A stretch of 64,000 bases of DNA from Terriglobus roseus (GTDB lineage: Bacteria; Acidobacteriota; Terriglobia; Terriglobales; Acidobacteriaceae), in contig NZ_FNSD01000001.1 in NCBI RefSeq assembly GCF_900105625.1, positions 3,286,001 through 3,350,000 of the forward strand, written 5' to 3'. How positions within the stretch are numbered: the stretch's first letter is position 1; each line of letters opens with the position of its first letter. Of this stretch, positions 31,382 to 39,978 are shown piece by piece. Below the pieces are notes generated by a model, which worked only from the letters and a program-made list of their open reading frames with translations, did not search any database and was not told the DNA's origin. The position numbers were made by a program, and so were the translations under genes.

Positions 31382-34369
31382 ATGCGCTTGAAGCCCATGC
31401 TTTCTCTACTTCCTGCCCTCGGTTTGCCTCTCGCTGCCTCCGCCCAGATTCAGGCCACGACGACCAGCCTCACGCTCTCCTCAGTGAGCAGCGTGCCAGC
31501 GGGAACGATGGAGACCATGACAGTTCAGGTCTTCGATTCTCATAACGCAGTCGTGCCGCGGGGAACTGTCGTGTTTTACGACGGCAAGCGCATAGTTGGG
31601 CAGTCCAGCATCCTTGAGACCGGCTCCGGTCCGATTGGTTCTGCGGTATTGAAGACCCGACTGGGCATCGGGCCGCACATGCTGCACGCGATGTACTGGG
31701 GATTGAGCGGCAGTTATGCACGTAGCACCTCTGCCATCCAGTCGTTGGATGTCACTGGCAAGTTTCCGCTGACGCTCAGCCTGTCCGCGTCGCCGACCGG
31801 CAATTCGAATACTCTTTCCGTGACGGCGCAGGCGATCGGCGGTGTCATCCCGGGTGGAACGGTGACCTTCATCGATACGTCCAACGGCAACGCCGTCCTT
31901 GGAACGGCGGCACTGAATCCTGGCGGAGCGACCATAGGCTTCACACAGAGTGCCCAGATTAATAGTCCGAATGCGATCGCGGACGTGAACGGCGACGGCT
32001 TTGTGGACGTTGTGACGCCGCAGGGAACCTACTACGGAAAAGGAGACGGTACCTTCACACTGGTCAACGTGCCGGTGAACACTTATTCGGCAACGCCGAC
32101 AGACTTCAACCGCGATGGTCTCGCAGACTTTCTCGCTATTACGTCGCCACCGGCGCCGAAGAACTTGTCTGCGACTGGATCGGTTTACCTGGGCGACGGT
32201 ACCGGGTCATTTCGGTTGACCGCAACGAACACCCAGAACAGTAGCCTCTATGTGACAGGATATTCAGTTGCGGCGGGCGATCTAAACAATGATGGCATCC
32301 CAGACGTACTTGGACTTTTTTCACCAATCCCTTATGAGTTTTTGGGGGAAGCCGACGGGACACTTGCTGCTTCATCTGCTCCAGTACAATCCGCGTACTT
32401 CAGTAGTTATGGTGCTCCGATACTGGTGGATTTAAATGGCGACGGGAACCTTGATGTGGTCAACCTGAACACAAACATCAGGCAGATCTCAATTGCGCTT
32501 GGAAACGGCGACGGAAGCACGCAGCCGGCAATGGTGTTCCAGCCTGGGAATATACTCACCGGCATCGCCGTTGACGACATGAATCAGGACGGTGTCCCCG
32601 ATTTGATCGTGGCTGCCTACACGGCCATGCCGACCGGAGGTTTCCGCGGACCCCTTGTTGAGATTGCACTTGGAAAGGGTGACGGCACATTTGGCCCGTT
32701 CTCGTTCTCTGCGCCGTATTCCCAGTCAGACAGCCATAACGTAGCCACAGGCGATGTGAACGGCGACGGTTTTCCGGATGTTCTCTTAAACGGCTACCTT
32801 CTTTACCCCGGGAAGGGTGACGGCACCGTGGGGCCACCTGTGACCACCTTTAATACGGGCGGCGAAGCCACAAAGCTGGTGGATGTCAATGGAGATGGCC
32901 TTGCGGACGTCGTCGCCGGATATGAGGTGGATCTGTCTACGTCCGGCTCCTCTGCGTTCGCCAACCTATCGAACGTGGTGGTTTCCGGGCAGCATCAGGT
33001 CGTCGCTGTCTACAGCGGAAGCGGCAATTTCCCGGCCGTTCAATCCGCACCAGTCACCATCAGTGGTGCGGTGACTCCGGGTGGTGGCGGTGTGGACGCT
33101 GGTACAGGCTTCTCACCGACCCTTGGGCTGAATCTGAACGGATCCGCGAAGTTGGTCGGGACTGCGCTGCAGCTAACTGATGGTGGCGGGTACGAAGCGG
33201 CCTCAGCCTGGAGTGCAGCGCCCGTAAAGACAACCAGTTTTACCTCTGATTTCCATTTCCAGGTAACGGGCGGGGAAGCGGATGGATTTACCTTCGCCAT
33301 CCAGAACTCCGTTCCTACATCCCTGGGCTCGTTTGGTGGCGAGCTGGGCTACAACTTCGTACCCAACAGCGTCGCGCTGAAGTTCGATCTGTATAGCAAC
33401 GCTGGCGAGGGAGCGAACACTGTGGGTGTGTATACCGCGGGCAACTCACTGACAGGACCCGGGCTGGTACTGCCTTCGAACGTGTCCCTTCTGGCGGGCC
33501 ACACCATGCTGGCGCACGTGACGTACGACGGCTATACGTTGAACCTGCTGCTTACCGACACATCGACCGGCGCGAGCGCGACTTATCGGAAAGTGATCGA
33601 TATCGCAGGAGCAATCGGTTCGAATACTGCCTATGTCGGATTTACGGGAGGTACGGGTGCGCTAAGTTCAACGATCCAGATACTGGACTGGTCTTACAAG
33701 CCAGGAACAGTCTCGATTGACTCGGCGGCGCGCTTTGAGAACGTTGGTCTCTCGCTGAATGGAACGGCGAATATTCAAGACGGTACTGTGCTCAACATGA
33801 CGCAGAACGTGCAAACGGTGCCTACGGCTCAGTACAAGGCAGCATCCGCCTGGACGCCCAGTCCTTTCGATATCACCAGCTTCCACTCGACGTTCACCTT
33901 CACCAACAACTCCTTAGGGAATGCGCCTGCGGATGGCTTTACATTTACGCTGCAGCGTTCCGACGCGAGCGCAATTGGTTCCGCCGGTGGTGAGCTTGGA
34001 TTCAACTTCATTCCGAACAGCGTGGCATTGAAGTTTGATTTCTTTGACAACAATGGGGAAGGTGCAAACACGACCGGACTCTACCCTGCTGGCGTTTCGC
34101 TAACGGATCCGACATATTCGGTTCCCACGAGCGTGAACATCCTCAATGCCGTGAATGTGAAGGCAGATATCGCCTACGACGGCACAACCCTCACGCTCGT
34201 TCTTACAGACCCACAGAGCGGCGCGACGTCGACCTGGTCCAAGGTGGTCAATCTGCCAGCGATGCTTGGCGGGAGCACAGCCTTTTATGGCTTCACGGCC
34301 GGGACCGGCCAACTAACCACCGCGTTGTCCATAGAGAGCTGGAAGCTTGTTGTGGGTAGCGCGCAATAA
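31382..34369 (+). CDS. Exported FG-GAP and L-type-lectin protein
   Basis: 995 residues. Signal peptide about 1-22 (LGLPLAASAQ). One or two Ig-like domains (about 25-190; ending in PGGTVTFIDTSNGNAVLGTA). Then about seven FG-GAP/VCBS-type repeats with Ca-binding DVNGDGFVD, DFNRDGLAD, DLNNDGIPD, DLNGDGNLD, DMNQDGVPD motifs (about 200-530), predicting a beta-propeller. Finally two L-type lectin domains (about 575-780 and 785-993), each with ADGFTF and GGELGYNF/GGELGFNF, NSVALKFD. It is probably a secreted carbohydrate-binding protein. No anchor or sorting signal is seen. Confidence 0.88.
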   Translation: MRLKPMLSLLPALGLPLAASAQIQATTTSLTLSSVSSVPAGTMETMTVQVFDSHNAVVPRGTVVFYDGKRIVGQSSILETGSGPIGSAVLKTRLGIGPHMLHAMYWGLSGSYARSTSAIQSLDVTGKFPLTLSLSASPTGNSNTLSVTAQAIGGVIPGGTVTFIDTSNGNAVLGTAALNPGGATIGFTQSAQINSPNAIADVNGDGFVDVVTPQGTYYGKGDGTFTLVNVPVNTYSATPTDFNRDGLADFLAITSPPAPKNLSATGSVYLGDGTGSFRLTATNTQNSSLYVTGYSVAAGDLNNDGIPDVLGLFSPIPYEFLGEADGTLAASSAPVQSAYFSSYGAPILVDLNGDGNLDVVNLNTNIRQISIALGNGDGSTQPAMVFQPGNILTGIAVDDMNQDGVPDLIVAAYTAMPTGGFRGPLVEIALGKGDGTFGPFSFSAPYSQSDSHNVATGDVNGDGFPDVLLNGYLLYPGKGDGTVGPPVTTFNTGGEATKLVDVNGDGLADVVAGYEVDLSTSGSSAFANLSNVVVSGQHQVVAVYSGSGNFPAVQSAPVTISGAVTPGGGGVDAGTGFSPTLGLNLNGSAKLVGTALQLTDGGGYEAASAWSAAPVKTTSFTSDFHFQVTGGEADGFTFAIQNSVPTSLGSFGGELGYNFVPNSVALKFDLYSNAGEGANTVGVYTAGNSLTGPGLVLPSNVSLLAGHTMLAHVTYDGYTLNLLLTDTSTGASATYRKVIDIAGAIGSNTAYVGFTGGTGALSSTIQILDWSYKPGTVSIDSAARFENVGLSLNGTANIQDGTVLNMTQNVQTVPTAQYKAASAWTPSPFDITSFHSTFTFTNNSLGNAPADGFTFTLQRSDASAIGSAGGELGFNFIPNSVALKFDFFDNNGEGANTTGLYPAGVSLTDPTYSVPTSVNILNAVNVKADIAYDGTTLTLVLTDPQSGATSTWSKVVNLPAMLGGSTAFYGFTAGTGQLTTALSIESWKLVVGSAQ

Positions 34370-34390
34370 GCCGGTGTAATAGTTAACGTG

Positions 34391-34430
34391 GCCCGGTGCG
34401 GTAGTAAGCGGTTGTGCTACCGTGCCGGGC
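34391..34430 (+). terminator. Hairpin downstream of the lectin gene
   Basis: GCCCGGTGCGGTAG (34391-34404) pairs with CTACCGTGCCGGGC (34417-34430), 12 of 14 canonical with wobble pairs in the rest, around a 12-base loop. It starts about 21 bases after the stop. No long U-run follows. Confidence 0.6.
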
Positions 34431-34448
34431 AGTCTCATCCACATCCCA

Positions 34449-34469
34449 TCGACCGAATTAGTCGGTCGA
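34449..34469. promoter_or_regulatory. Perfect palindrome before the second RibD-C gene
   Basis: TCGACCGA (34449-34456) and TCGGTCGA (34462-34469) form an 8-base inverted repeat with a 5-base spacer (attag). Its size fits a dimeric repressor site. It lies directly before the ATG at 34471, or about 70 bases before the likelier CTG start at 34540. Which protein binds is unknown. Confidence 0.45.
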
Positions 34470-34470
34470 G

Positions 34471-35073
34471 ATGTTGCGGCGGGTTCACCTTTTCATTAGC
34501 CTTGCCTCGGAAGTTCTATCTGGCTTGGAGGGTCGTAACCTGGCGAAACTCATCTATGCCTTGAATCAGTCGCTGGATGGCTATGTCGACCATGACAGAT
34601 TTGCACCTCGTCCTGCGCTTTTTCGTCACTTCATCGAGGATGTGCGCGGACTTTCGGGGATGGTATATGGTCGCCGCCTGTATCAGGCCATGCGTTATTG
34701 GGATGAAGATCAATCGGATTGGGGCGCGGACGAACGGGAATATGCGGCCGTATGGCGCAGTCAGCCCAAGTGGGTTGTGTCACGATCGCTGGAGTCTGTC
34801 GGGCCACATGCGACGCTTGTCACCAGTAACATCGAAGTGCTGATACGAGGACTGAGGTCACAGCTCGTTGGGGACATTGAGGTCGGCGGACCTGACCTGG
34901 CTGGGGCCCTTACCGGTCTAGGTCTCATTGATGAATATCGACTCTACCTGCACCCCGTAGTGCTTGGCAGTGGGAAGCCCTTCTTCTCGGGTCCTGTGCC
35001 GTCCCTGCGTTTCGTGGCGAAGGAGCAAATTACCGAGGATGTGATTCGCCTGACCTACGCTCCTGCTCCGTAA
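34471..35073 (+). CDS. Second dihydrofolate reductase/RibD-C-like protein
   Basis: Up to 200 residues. Family similarity begins at AKLIYALNQSLDGYVDH (codon 25), continues with LSGMVYGRRLYQAMRYW and ends with DIEVGGPDLAGALTGLGLIDEYRLYLHPVVLGSGKPFF. The first 23 residues from the ATG at 34471 lack similarity, and a palindrome sits right before it. The better start is a CTG at 34540 with GGAGG eight bases upstream, which would give MAKLIYALNQ. A TTG at 34525 is also in frame. I give the longest coordinates. It probably uses NADPH on an unknown substrate and is only a distant relative of the one at 26197. Confidence 0.85.
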   Translation: MLRRVHLFISLASEVLSGLEGRNLAKLIYALNQSLDGYVDHDRFAPRPALFRHFIEDVRGLSGMVYGRRLYQAMRYWDEDQSDWGADEREYAAVWRSQPKWVVSRSLESVGPHATLVTSNIEVLIRGLRSQLVGDIEVGGPDLAGALTGLGLIDEYRLYLHPVVLGSGKPFFSGPVPSLRFVAKEQITEDVIRLTYAPAP

Positions 35074-35166
35074 GCGCCGACGCATCACAACGTGCGGAAC
35101 AGGTAGGGAGAAACATCCATGGAATGCTCTTCGGCAGGCTTGTGACAACGATCGGCAAGGCTTGCG

Positions 35167-35191
35167 TCCCTCGCCTTCGGTGAGGGATTTT
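35167..35191 (+). terminator. Terminator downstream of the second RibD-C gene
   Basis: TCCCTCGCC (35167-35175) pairs with GGTGAGGGA (35179-35187), one wobble, tight 3-base loop, then TTTT. It lies about 94 bases after the stop. Confidence 0.7.
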
Positions 35192-35199
35192 GTCGCGGT

Positions 35200-35290
35200 C
35201 TTTCAGCCCGCCAGGTCGCGCGCACCCAAAAAACCAGGGCTGCGCCCCGGGCTGGAAAGTCGCGGACTTTCAGTCCGCTGAAGGCAGACC
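35200..35290. repeat. Cluster of short hairpins, probably an intergenic repeat element
   Basis: Within this stretch CAGCCCG pairs with CGGGCTG across about 35 bases, and GCGGACT pairs with AGTCCGC around a 3-base loop. The phrases ccagggctgcgccccgggctgg and agtcgcggactttcagtccgc, split here only for description, are typical of dispersed palindromic repeats in acidobacterial spacers. No gene is seen in the whole gap 35074-35425. Confidence 0.45.
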
Positions 35291-35425
35291 ACGCGAACGA
35301 CTATTGCCCATCCATCTGGCGATGCAGCCTGTCGGGCGGTCGAGACGGTCTCTGTGATTGCGGTCTGGCGGTTGCCGGGCGTCCAAGCGGGCTAGACGGT
35401 CGTCGGTACGGTTGTCAGCGCAGAC

Positions 35426-36379
35426 CTAGGTGGTTTTCGATTCGGCCAGTGCCGCCAGCGTCTTCTCGAGGCTTGCGGCGTCTTCCACGTTCAGCATCGT
35501 CTGTGCGCGGTCGATCTGGCGCATCAGGCCGCTCAGGACCTTACCCGGGCCGACTTCGACGAAGGTGGTTGCGCCCGCTTCTTTCAGCAGGGCAATGCAC
35601 TCGACCCAGCGCACGGCGCCGGTTACCTGACGGATCAGGCAGTCGCGGACCTCGGTGCTGCGCGAGACGAAGCGTGCGTCGACGTTGCTGGCAACGGGCA
35701 TCGTCGGATCGTTAAAGATCACGCGCTCCAGTTCGCTGGCGAGCTTGTCTGCGGCGGGCTCCATCAGCTTGCAGTGGAAGGGAGCGGAGACGGCGAGTGT
35801 CACGGCGCGCTTGGCACCGGCCTCCTTGCACAGCTCGCTGGCGCGCGCGACTGCGACGGCGTCGCCGCTGATGACGGTCTGCTCCGGCGCGTTCAGGTTG
35901 GCGGGTGCGACGATGCAGTTCATCTCGTCGCTGGCCTGCTGGCACAGTTCGCCGATGCGTGCGGCGTCCAGCCCGAGGATGGCGGCCATGCCCCCTTTGC
36001 CCTCAGGCACGGCGTCCTGCATGAACTGGCCACGCGAGCGGACGGTCCGGACTGCATCGGCGAATGAGAAGGTGCCGGCAGCAACGTGCGCGCTGTACTC
36101 ACCCAGGGAGTGGCCTGCGGCGAAGGAGGCTGTGATGCCGTGTTCGGCCAGCACGCGTGCGGCGGCGACCGAGACGGTCAGGATCGCGGGCTGGGTGTAC
36201 TCCGTCTGCTTCAGCTGCTCTTCCGGACCGTCGAAGCAAAGCGCTGACAGGCTGTAGCCGAGGGCGTCATCGGCTTCCTCGAAAACTGCCTTGGCGACGG
36301 GGAACTTTTCTGCAAGGTCACGGCCCATGCCGACGGTCTGCGAACCCTGTCCGGGGAAGAGGAATGCGATGTTGCTCAT
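35426..36379 (-). CDS. fabD: Malonyl-CoA:ACP transacylase
   Basis: 317 residues. Motifs: FLFPGQGSQTVGMGRD at the start, QPAILTVSVAAARVL, the nucleophile box FAAGHSLGEYSAHVAAG (Ser at about 92), RGQFMQDAVPEGKGGMAAILG, and the catalytic His in VSAPFHCKLM (about 200), plus FVEVGPGKVLSGL. It moves the malonyl group from CoA to acyl carrier protein at the start of fatty-acid synthesis. AAGGA lies 9 bases before the ATG. Other fab genes are not in the window. A terminator separates it from the upstream small gene. Confidence 0.97.
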   Translation of the reverse strand: MSNIAFLFPGQGSQTVGMGRDLAEKFPVAKAVFEEADDALGYSLSALCFDGPEEQLKQTEYTQPAILTVSVAAARVLAEHGITASFAAGHSLGEYSAHVAAGTFSFADAVRTVRSRGQFMQDAVPEGKGGMAAILGLDAARIGELCQQASDEMNCIVAPANLNAPEQTVISGDAVAVARASELCKEAGAKRAVTLAVSAPFHCKLMEPAADKLASELERVIFNDPTMPVASNVDARFVSRSTEVRDCLIRQVTGAVRWVECIALLKEAGATTFVEVGPGKVLSGLMRQIDRAQTMLNVEDAASLEKTLAALAESKTT

Positions 36380-36433
36380 GCTTAAAAGTCCTTTTTCATG
36401 GGGCTGTTGCGAATGTCTTTGCGGGCGAAGAAA

Positions 36434-36462
36434 ACCCCACCTTGGCGGTGCGAAGGTGGGGT
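36434..36462 (-). terminator. Terminator between the small membrane gene and fabD
   Basis: ACCCCACCTT (36434-36443) pairs perfectly with AAGGTGGGGT (36453-36462). On the minus strand it is followed by TTTCTTC. It ends transcription of the gene at 36488, so fabD has its own promoter in 36380-36433. Confidence 0.85.
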
Positions 36463-36487
36463 GCCTTGATCCATGGCGTGCGGGCCG

Positions 36488-36790
36488 TTAGATGCCGACG
36501 CCGAACTCGAGATCGGGTGTCTGGTCGCCCGCGTGCGCGTAATAGTCGTACGGCGTGCGGCGCTTGAACTTGTAGCGGACGCGCAGCTCACGACCGGCCA
36601 GCAACCCCAGCGTCACAACGCCCAGGCCCCCGGCAACCCATGCGACCGTCACGGCCAACTTGCTGTACCGTTTCCCGGGTATGGCAGCCTCAACGGCAGC
36701 GGGAATCTGGGCAATGCTCTCCTGCAACCTGGCTTCCAGGTCGTGCAGCGTGGCGCGTCGTCGGCGAAGCAGCTTCATGCGCATCATCAT
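36488..36790 (-). CDS. Small single-pass membrane protein of unknown function
   Basis: About 100 residues. Three ATGs at 36790, 36787 and 36784, and a fourth at 36778, are possible starts; none has a strong ribosome-binding site. A basic start (KLLRRRRATLHDLEARLQES) is followed by one hydrophobic helix (VAWVAGGLGVVTLGLLAG, about 60-77) and a basic, Tyr-rich tail (RYKFKRRTPYDYYAHAG). No family recognised. The gene has its own terminator. It is divergent from the DUF4252 gene. Confidence 0.68.
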   Translation of the reverse strand: MMMRMKLLRRRRATLHDLEARLQESIAQIPAAVEAAIPGKRYSKLAVTVAWVAGGLGVVTLGLLAGRELRVRYKFKRRTPYDYYAHAGDQTPDLEFGVGI

Positions 36791-36929
36791 AGCGCAAGGC
36801 GACGGCAGTTGACAGTGACCCAACGGTGACGGCGTGGTGTCTGCTGCTGTCGCGCGCTGGGGATTCCTGTGTCGTGAATCAGCGCTTGCCACACCGCGAC
36901 CATTGCCCGGATTCTGTGTCCAACCACAC

Positions 36930-37646
36930 ATGCGGATCGCTCGTCCTGCCTCGTCTCGCTTCGGTACTGCCCTCGCCGCTGCATTGTTCGTTGCATCCGG
37001 TGTGGCGACGGCACGCGCCCAGATGCTGGGACAGCCGCAAGGTCAGCCCGCGCCCCCGCAGATCCAGTCCGGACCTCCCCAGAACGGCAATGTTTATAAC
37101 GGCAACGACGGCAGCTCCTACGGATCCATGCAGCAGGCAGCGCCCTTGCCGCCACCGCCGGGTCCACCACCGCCTGCGGGCTGGGTACCCACGTTCGATT
37201 CGGTGCTGACCAGCGCCGCCTCGCAGACAGCCTTTACGTTTGATCGGAACCTGCTGGGATTGACCGACAGCTTCTTCGCGGGCACGGATGCGGAGACGCG
37301 CCGGGTTGTGGCCGGCCTCAACAGCATCTCGGTTCGCACCTTCCACGCACACGACTACGCGCGCTACGACCCGGGTGCGCTGGCTATGATCGACGGGCAA
37401 TATCGCGCTGCCGGATGGAAGCACCTGGTCAACGCAAATGCGAAGGGCGCGACAACCATCACGGACCTGTGGCTGCACTTTACCGGTGCCAACATCAACG
37501 GGGTGACGGTGCTGAATCGCGGCGATCGAAACATGACGGTCATCAACGTGGACTGCACGCTGCGGCCGCTCGATCTGTTGCATCTGGGAGGCCACTTCGG
37601 GATTCCGAAGGTGGACGAGAACGCCGTCATGGTGCCGGCTCACTGA
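36930..37646 (+). CDS. DUF4252 family exported protein
   Basis: About 238 residues from the ATG at 36930. Signal peptide about 1-30 (ending ATARAQ). A Pro/Gln-rich linker (PPPPGPPPPAGW) leads to a DUF4252-like domain (about 88-235): SFFAGTDAETRRVVAGLNSISVRTFHAH, RAAGWKHLVNANAKG, then MTVINVDCTLRPLDLLHLGG and FGIPKVDEN. In typical members the end reads VVNIVG...LAELGGQFGIP. DUF4252 proteins are frequent in acidobacteria, sometimes next to anti-sigma-factor genes; no such gene is here. The frame is open upstream to 36834, without signal character. Confidence 0.78.
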   Translation: MRIARPASSRFGTALAAALFVASGVATARAQMLGQPQGQPAPPQIQSGPPQNGNVYNGNDGSSYGSMQQAAPLPPPPGPPPPAGWVPTFDSVLTSAASQTAFTFDRNLLGLTDSFFAGTDAETRRVVAGLNSISVRTFHAHDYARYDPGALAMIDGQYRAAGWKHLVNANAKGATTITDLWLHFTGANINGVTVLNRGDRNMTVINVDCTLRPLDLLHLGGHFGIPKVDENAVMVPAH

Positions 37647-37699
37647 GGCGGTTCTCAAAGGTGGAATGGGATTCCGAATTAGGCGGGTGCCGGACATGG

Positions 37700-37752
37700 A
37701 TCAGGCCGCGGGAGAGGGGAGTGGAAGTACTTCCCGGGTCTCGCGGCCTGAT
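37700..37752 (+). terminator. Hairpin downstream of the DUF4252 gene
   Basis: ATCAGGCCGCG (37700-37710) pairs perfectly with CGCGGCCTGAT (37742-37752), extended inside by GAGA/TCTC with a bulge. It begins 54 bases after the stop. Nothing else is recognised in 37753-37896. Confidence 0.6.
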
Positions 37753-37896
37753 GGACCCTGGAACGGGTCTAGGTGTGACTTAAGGCTACGCCGGTTCTGC
37801 CGCATGGCAAGTGGAAAAGCGCGCTCCGGCGCGGTATGACGCCGACCGGAAGTCCCGGGCCCAAACTGAATCGATTCAAACCGTGACGCGTATCGA

Positions 37897-39291
37897 CTAA
37901 AGCAGCTCTTCTATGGCATTTACCGCGATTTTTGTGCCTTCTTCCGCTCGAATCGCTTCGCCGAAGGCGTTTGCCCTGCCCCGCAGTCCCTCATCGCGCA
38001 GGAGCCGATGGATGGCGTAGTACGCGTGCCGCCGGGTGTACTTCCGGCGAGGCAATGCAACCGCCACACCCAGCCGCTGCGCGCGGGCAGCATTGTCCGG
38101 CTGGTCGAAGTTGAAGGGGACGATCAGCGAAGGGACACCGGCGCGCAGCGCCTCGGCCGTTGTGCCAATGCCGCCCTGGTGAACCACTGCCGACGCAAAG
38201 GGAAACAGCGTGCGATAGTCCGCATACGGCACTGTCAGGATGCGGGCACTCTCCAACGCACGCAGGTCGGCGCTGCCGGTAATCATCACGGCACGCAGGT
38301 TCAAACGATGCACGGCACCCGCGCTGACATGGAAGAAGTCACCCGCGGCATGCACGGCCGCAGAGCCAAGTGTGAACACCAACGGCATCGGGCCGGCGTT
38401 AAGGAACTCGCGCAGACGCTCTGCCGTGCGTTCGCTCGCAAGCGTGTCTGCCGCTGCCGCATCATGTGCCAGCGGCTCATCCACAACAGGAAGATGCTTC
38501 CCGTTCTCATGATCGGGAGCACTTGCAGCATGGTGCGCGGTGGTCTGTTCGAAGTAAGCGAAGCCCGTCTGCACCGTGCCTGCGGGCCAGTCTGGCTGTG
38601 CCTTCGCGAACCTTGCGGAGAACGTTGCAAGCACGCGATCGGCATGCAGCTTGCCTTCAAAGAGAGCGTTCGCCTTGAAGGGCAGACCCAGCGCTTTCCG
38701 CTGCGCGTGCACAGGTCCGGACCATCGACGGAAGGTCATCTTCGCCATTCCCATCAAAGCGCTCTGCGCGAAGCGTGGCAGGAAGTGCAGTGTTCCAAGT
38801 CGCGTGAGTGGCGGCAGCACCGAGGGATCGAAGGACGACAGGAACGAGATGGGTGACAGCAATACGGACACCCACTTCAGCCCCGTCTTCTCCGCAACCA
38901 TTGGCGCTGCAAAGACTACCTCGCCGGCAACCAGCAGATCGGCGCCCTCGCAGATGCGTTCGAGCGCGGTATACATCTCCGGCAGGTGCGGCAGGAACAA
39001 CGTGCGAAAGAGATAATCCGGCCCGCGAGCCGTATGGAATAACCGCTGAATGATCACCGGATCGACTGGCGAGACATCCAGACCGAACGGTGCGAATTCA
39101 AAGCCCAGCGCAGCAATTCGATCCGCGTAGTGCGGCGCGGTAGCGATCACGACTGCATGGCCGCGAGCACGCAACTCCACCGCCAGCGCAAGAAATGGGT
39201 GCAGATCGCCAAGCGAGCCGAAGCTGGCGATGACGATGCGCTTGGGCGCGTGCGTTACAGGTTCCTGGGGTCGGGCGGCATCGTCAATCAC
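37897..39291 (-). CDS. GT1-type glycosyltransferase
   Basis: About 464 residues. N-terminal domain: KRIVIASFGSLGDLHPFLALAVELRARGHAVVIA, with FAPFGLDVSP. C-terminal donor domain: LVFTLGSAAVHAAGDFFHVSA, then VPYADYRTLFPFASAVVHQGGIGTTAEALRAGVPSLIVPFNFDQPDNA, where the HQGG-GT-E pattern is that of UDP-glucosyl/rhamnosyl transferases (MGT-like, RhlB-like). It would glycosylate a small molecule or lipid. I chose the GTG at 39291 (VIDDAARPQEP after Met); the frame is open to 39504 but that part overlaps the atp promoter. It is divergent from the atp operon. Confidence 0.86.
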   Translation of the reverse strand: MIDDAARPQEPVTHAPKRIVIASFGSLGDLHPFLALAVELRARGHAVVIATAPHYADRIAALGFEFAPFGLDVSPVDPVIIQRLFHTARGPDYLFRTLFLPHLPEMYTALERICEGADLLVAGEVVFAAPMVAEKTGLKWVSVLLSPISFLSSFDPSVLPPLTRLGTLHFLPRFAQSALMGMAKMTFRRWSGPVHAQRKALGLPFKANALFEGKLHADRVLATFSARFAKAQPDWPAGTVQTGFAYFEQTTAHHAASAPDHENGKHLPVVDEPLAHDAAAADTLASERTAERLREFLNAGPMPLVFTLGSAAVHAAGDFFHVSAGAVHRLNLRAVMITGSADLRALESARILTVPYADYRTLFPFASAVVHQGGIGTTAEALRAGVPSLIVPFNFDQPDNAARAQRLGVAVALPRRKYTRRHAYYAIHRLLRDEGLRGRANAFGEAIRAEEGTKIAVNAIEELL

Positions 39292-39512
39292 AGAACCAGT
39301 GTGACATCTGCCCGGAATCCTGCGGAAAACGCGGCAAATACATAGAAATTCAATCCGTGTAAAGCCCTGCGAAACAGCGCGTTTCGTTGACCGCACCAGC
39401 CGGGATTGGTATAACAAGAGGGTTGCCTGTGTCCCTTTCGCTCCGCCTGTACGCCCCTTCCCCGGGCGTCGTAAAAGGCCTGGAGTTCCTCGGACGAGGC
39501 CCACGGTCCATC

Positions 39513-39974
39513 ATGCAAGAGATTCTGAAAACAATTGGCGACCTTGTGCTCGGCTCCGTGCCGACCGTTATCGCCTTCCTGATCCTCCTGGCCGCTTACC
39601 AGATCCTGGTTCGCAAGCCGCTGGAAAAGACGCTGGCAGACCGTCATGGTCGCACCGGCGGCGCTATGGATGAAGCTAAGGCTGCCATCGCGTCCGCAGA
39701 AGCGAAGACGGCAGAGTATGAGTCAAAGCTGCGCGCAGCCCGCTCGCAGATCTTCGAGTCTCGTACTGCCCGCGCAAAGGCTGCAACCGCGGCACGCGAC
39801 AAGGCAATTGCCGATGCTCGCGAAGCTGCTCAGCACCGCATCACGGTGGCACGCGAATCGGTCGAGCGCTCCGGCGCAGAAGCGAAGGCGCAGCTGGAAG
39901 CTGGTGCAGCATCGCTTTCGCAGAGTGTGTTGGCAGCAATCCTGCCGCATCGCTCAGGAATGGGAGCGGTCTAA
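39513..39974 (+). CDS. ATP synthase Fo subunit b' (first b-type subunit)
   Basis: 153 residues. One membrane helix (GSVPTVIAFLILLAAYQILV, about 13-32) is followed by a long, charged Ala-rich coiled coil (about 40-145), ending LPHRSGMGAV. It forms, with the next gene product, the heterodimeric peripheral stalk of the F-type ATP synthase. The ATG at 39513 gives the usual short cytoplasmic or periplasmic N-end; the frame is open to 39387 without character. It opens the operon b'-b-delta-alpha-gamma-beta-epsilon. Confidence 0.9.
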   Translation: MQEILKTIGDLVLGSVPTVIAFLILLAAYQILVRKPLEKTLADRHGRTGGAMDEAKAAIASAEAKTAEYESKLRAARSQIFESRTARAKAATAARDKAIADAREAAQHRITVARESVERSGAEAKAQLEAGAASLSQSVLAAILPHRSGMGAV

Positions 39975-39978
39975 GCGC

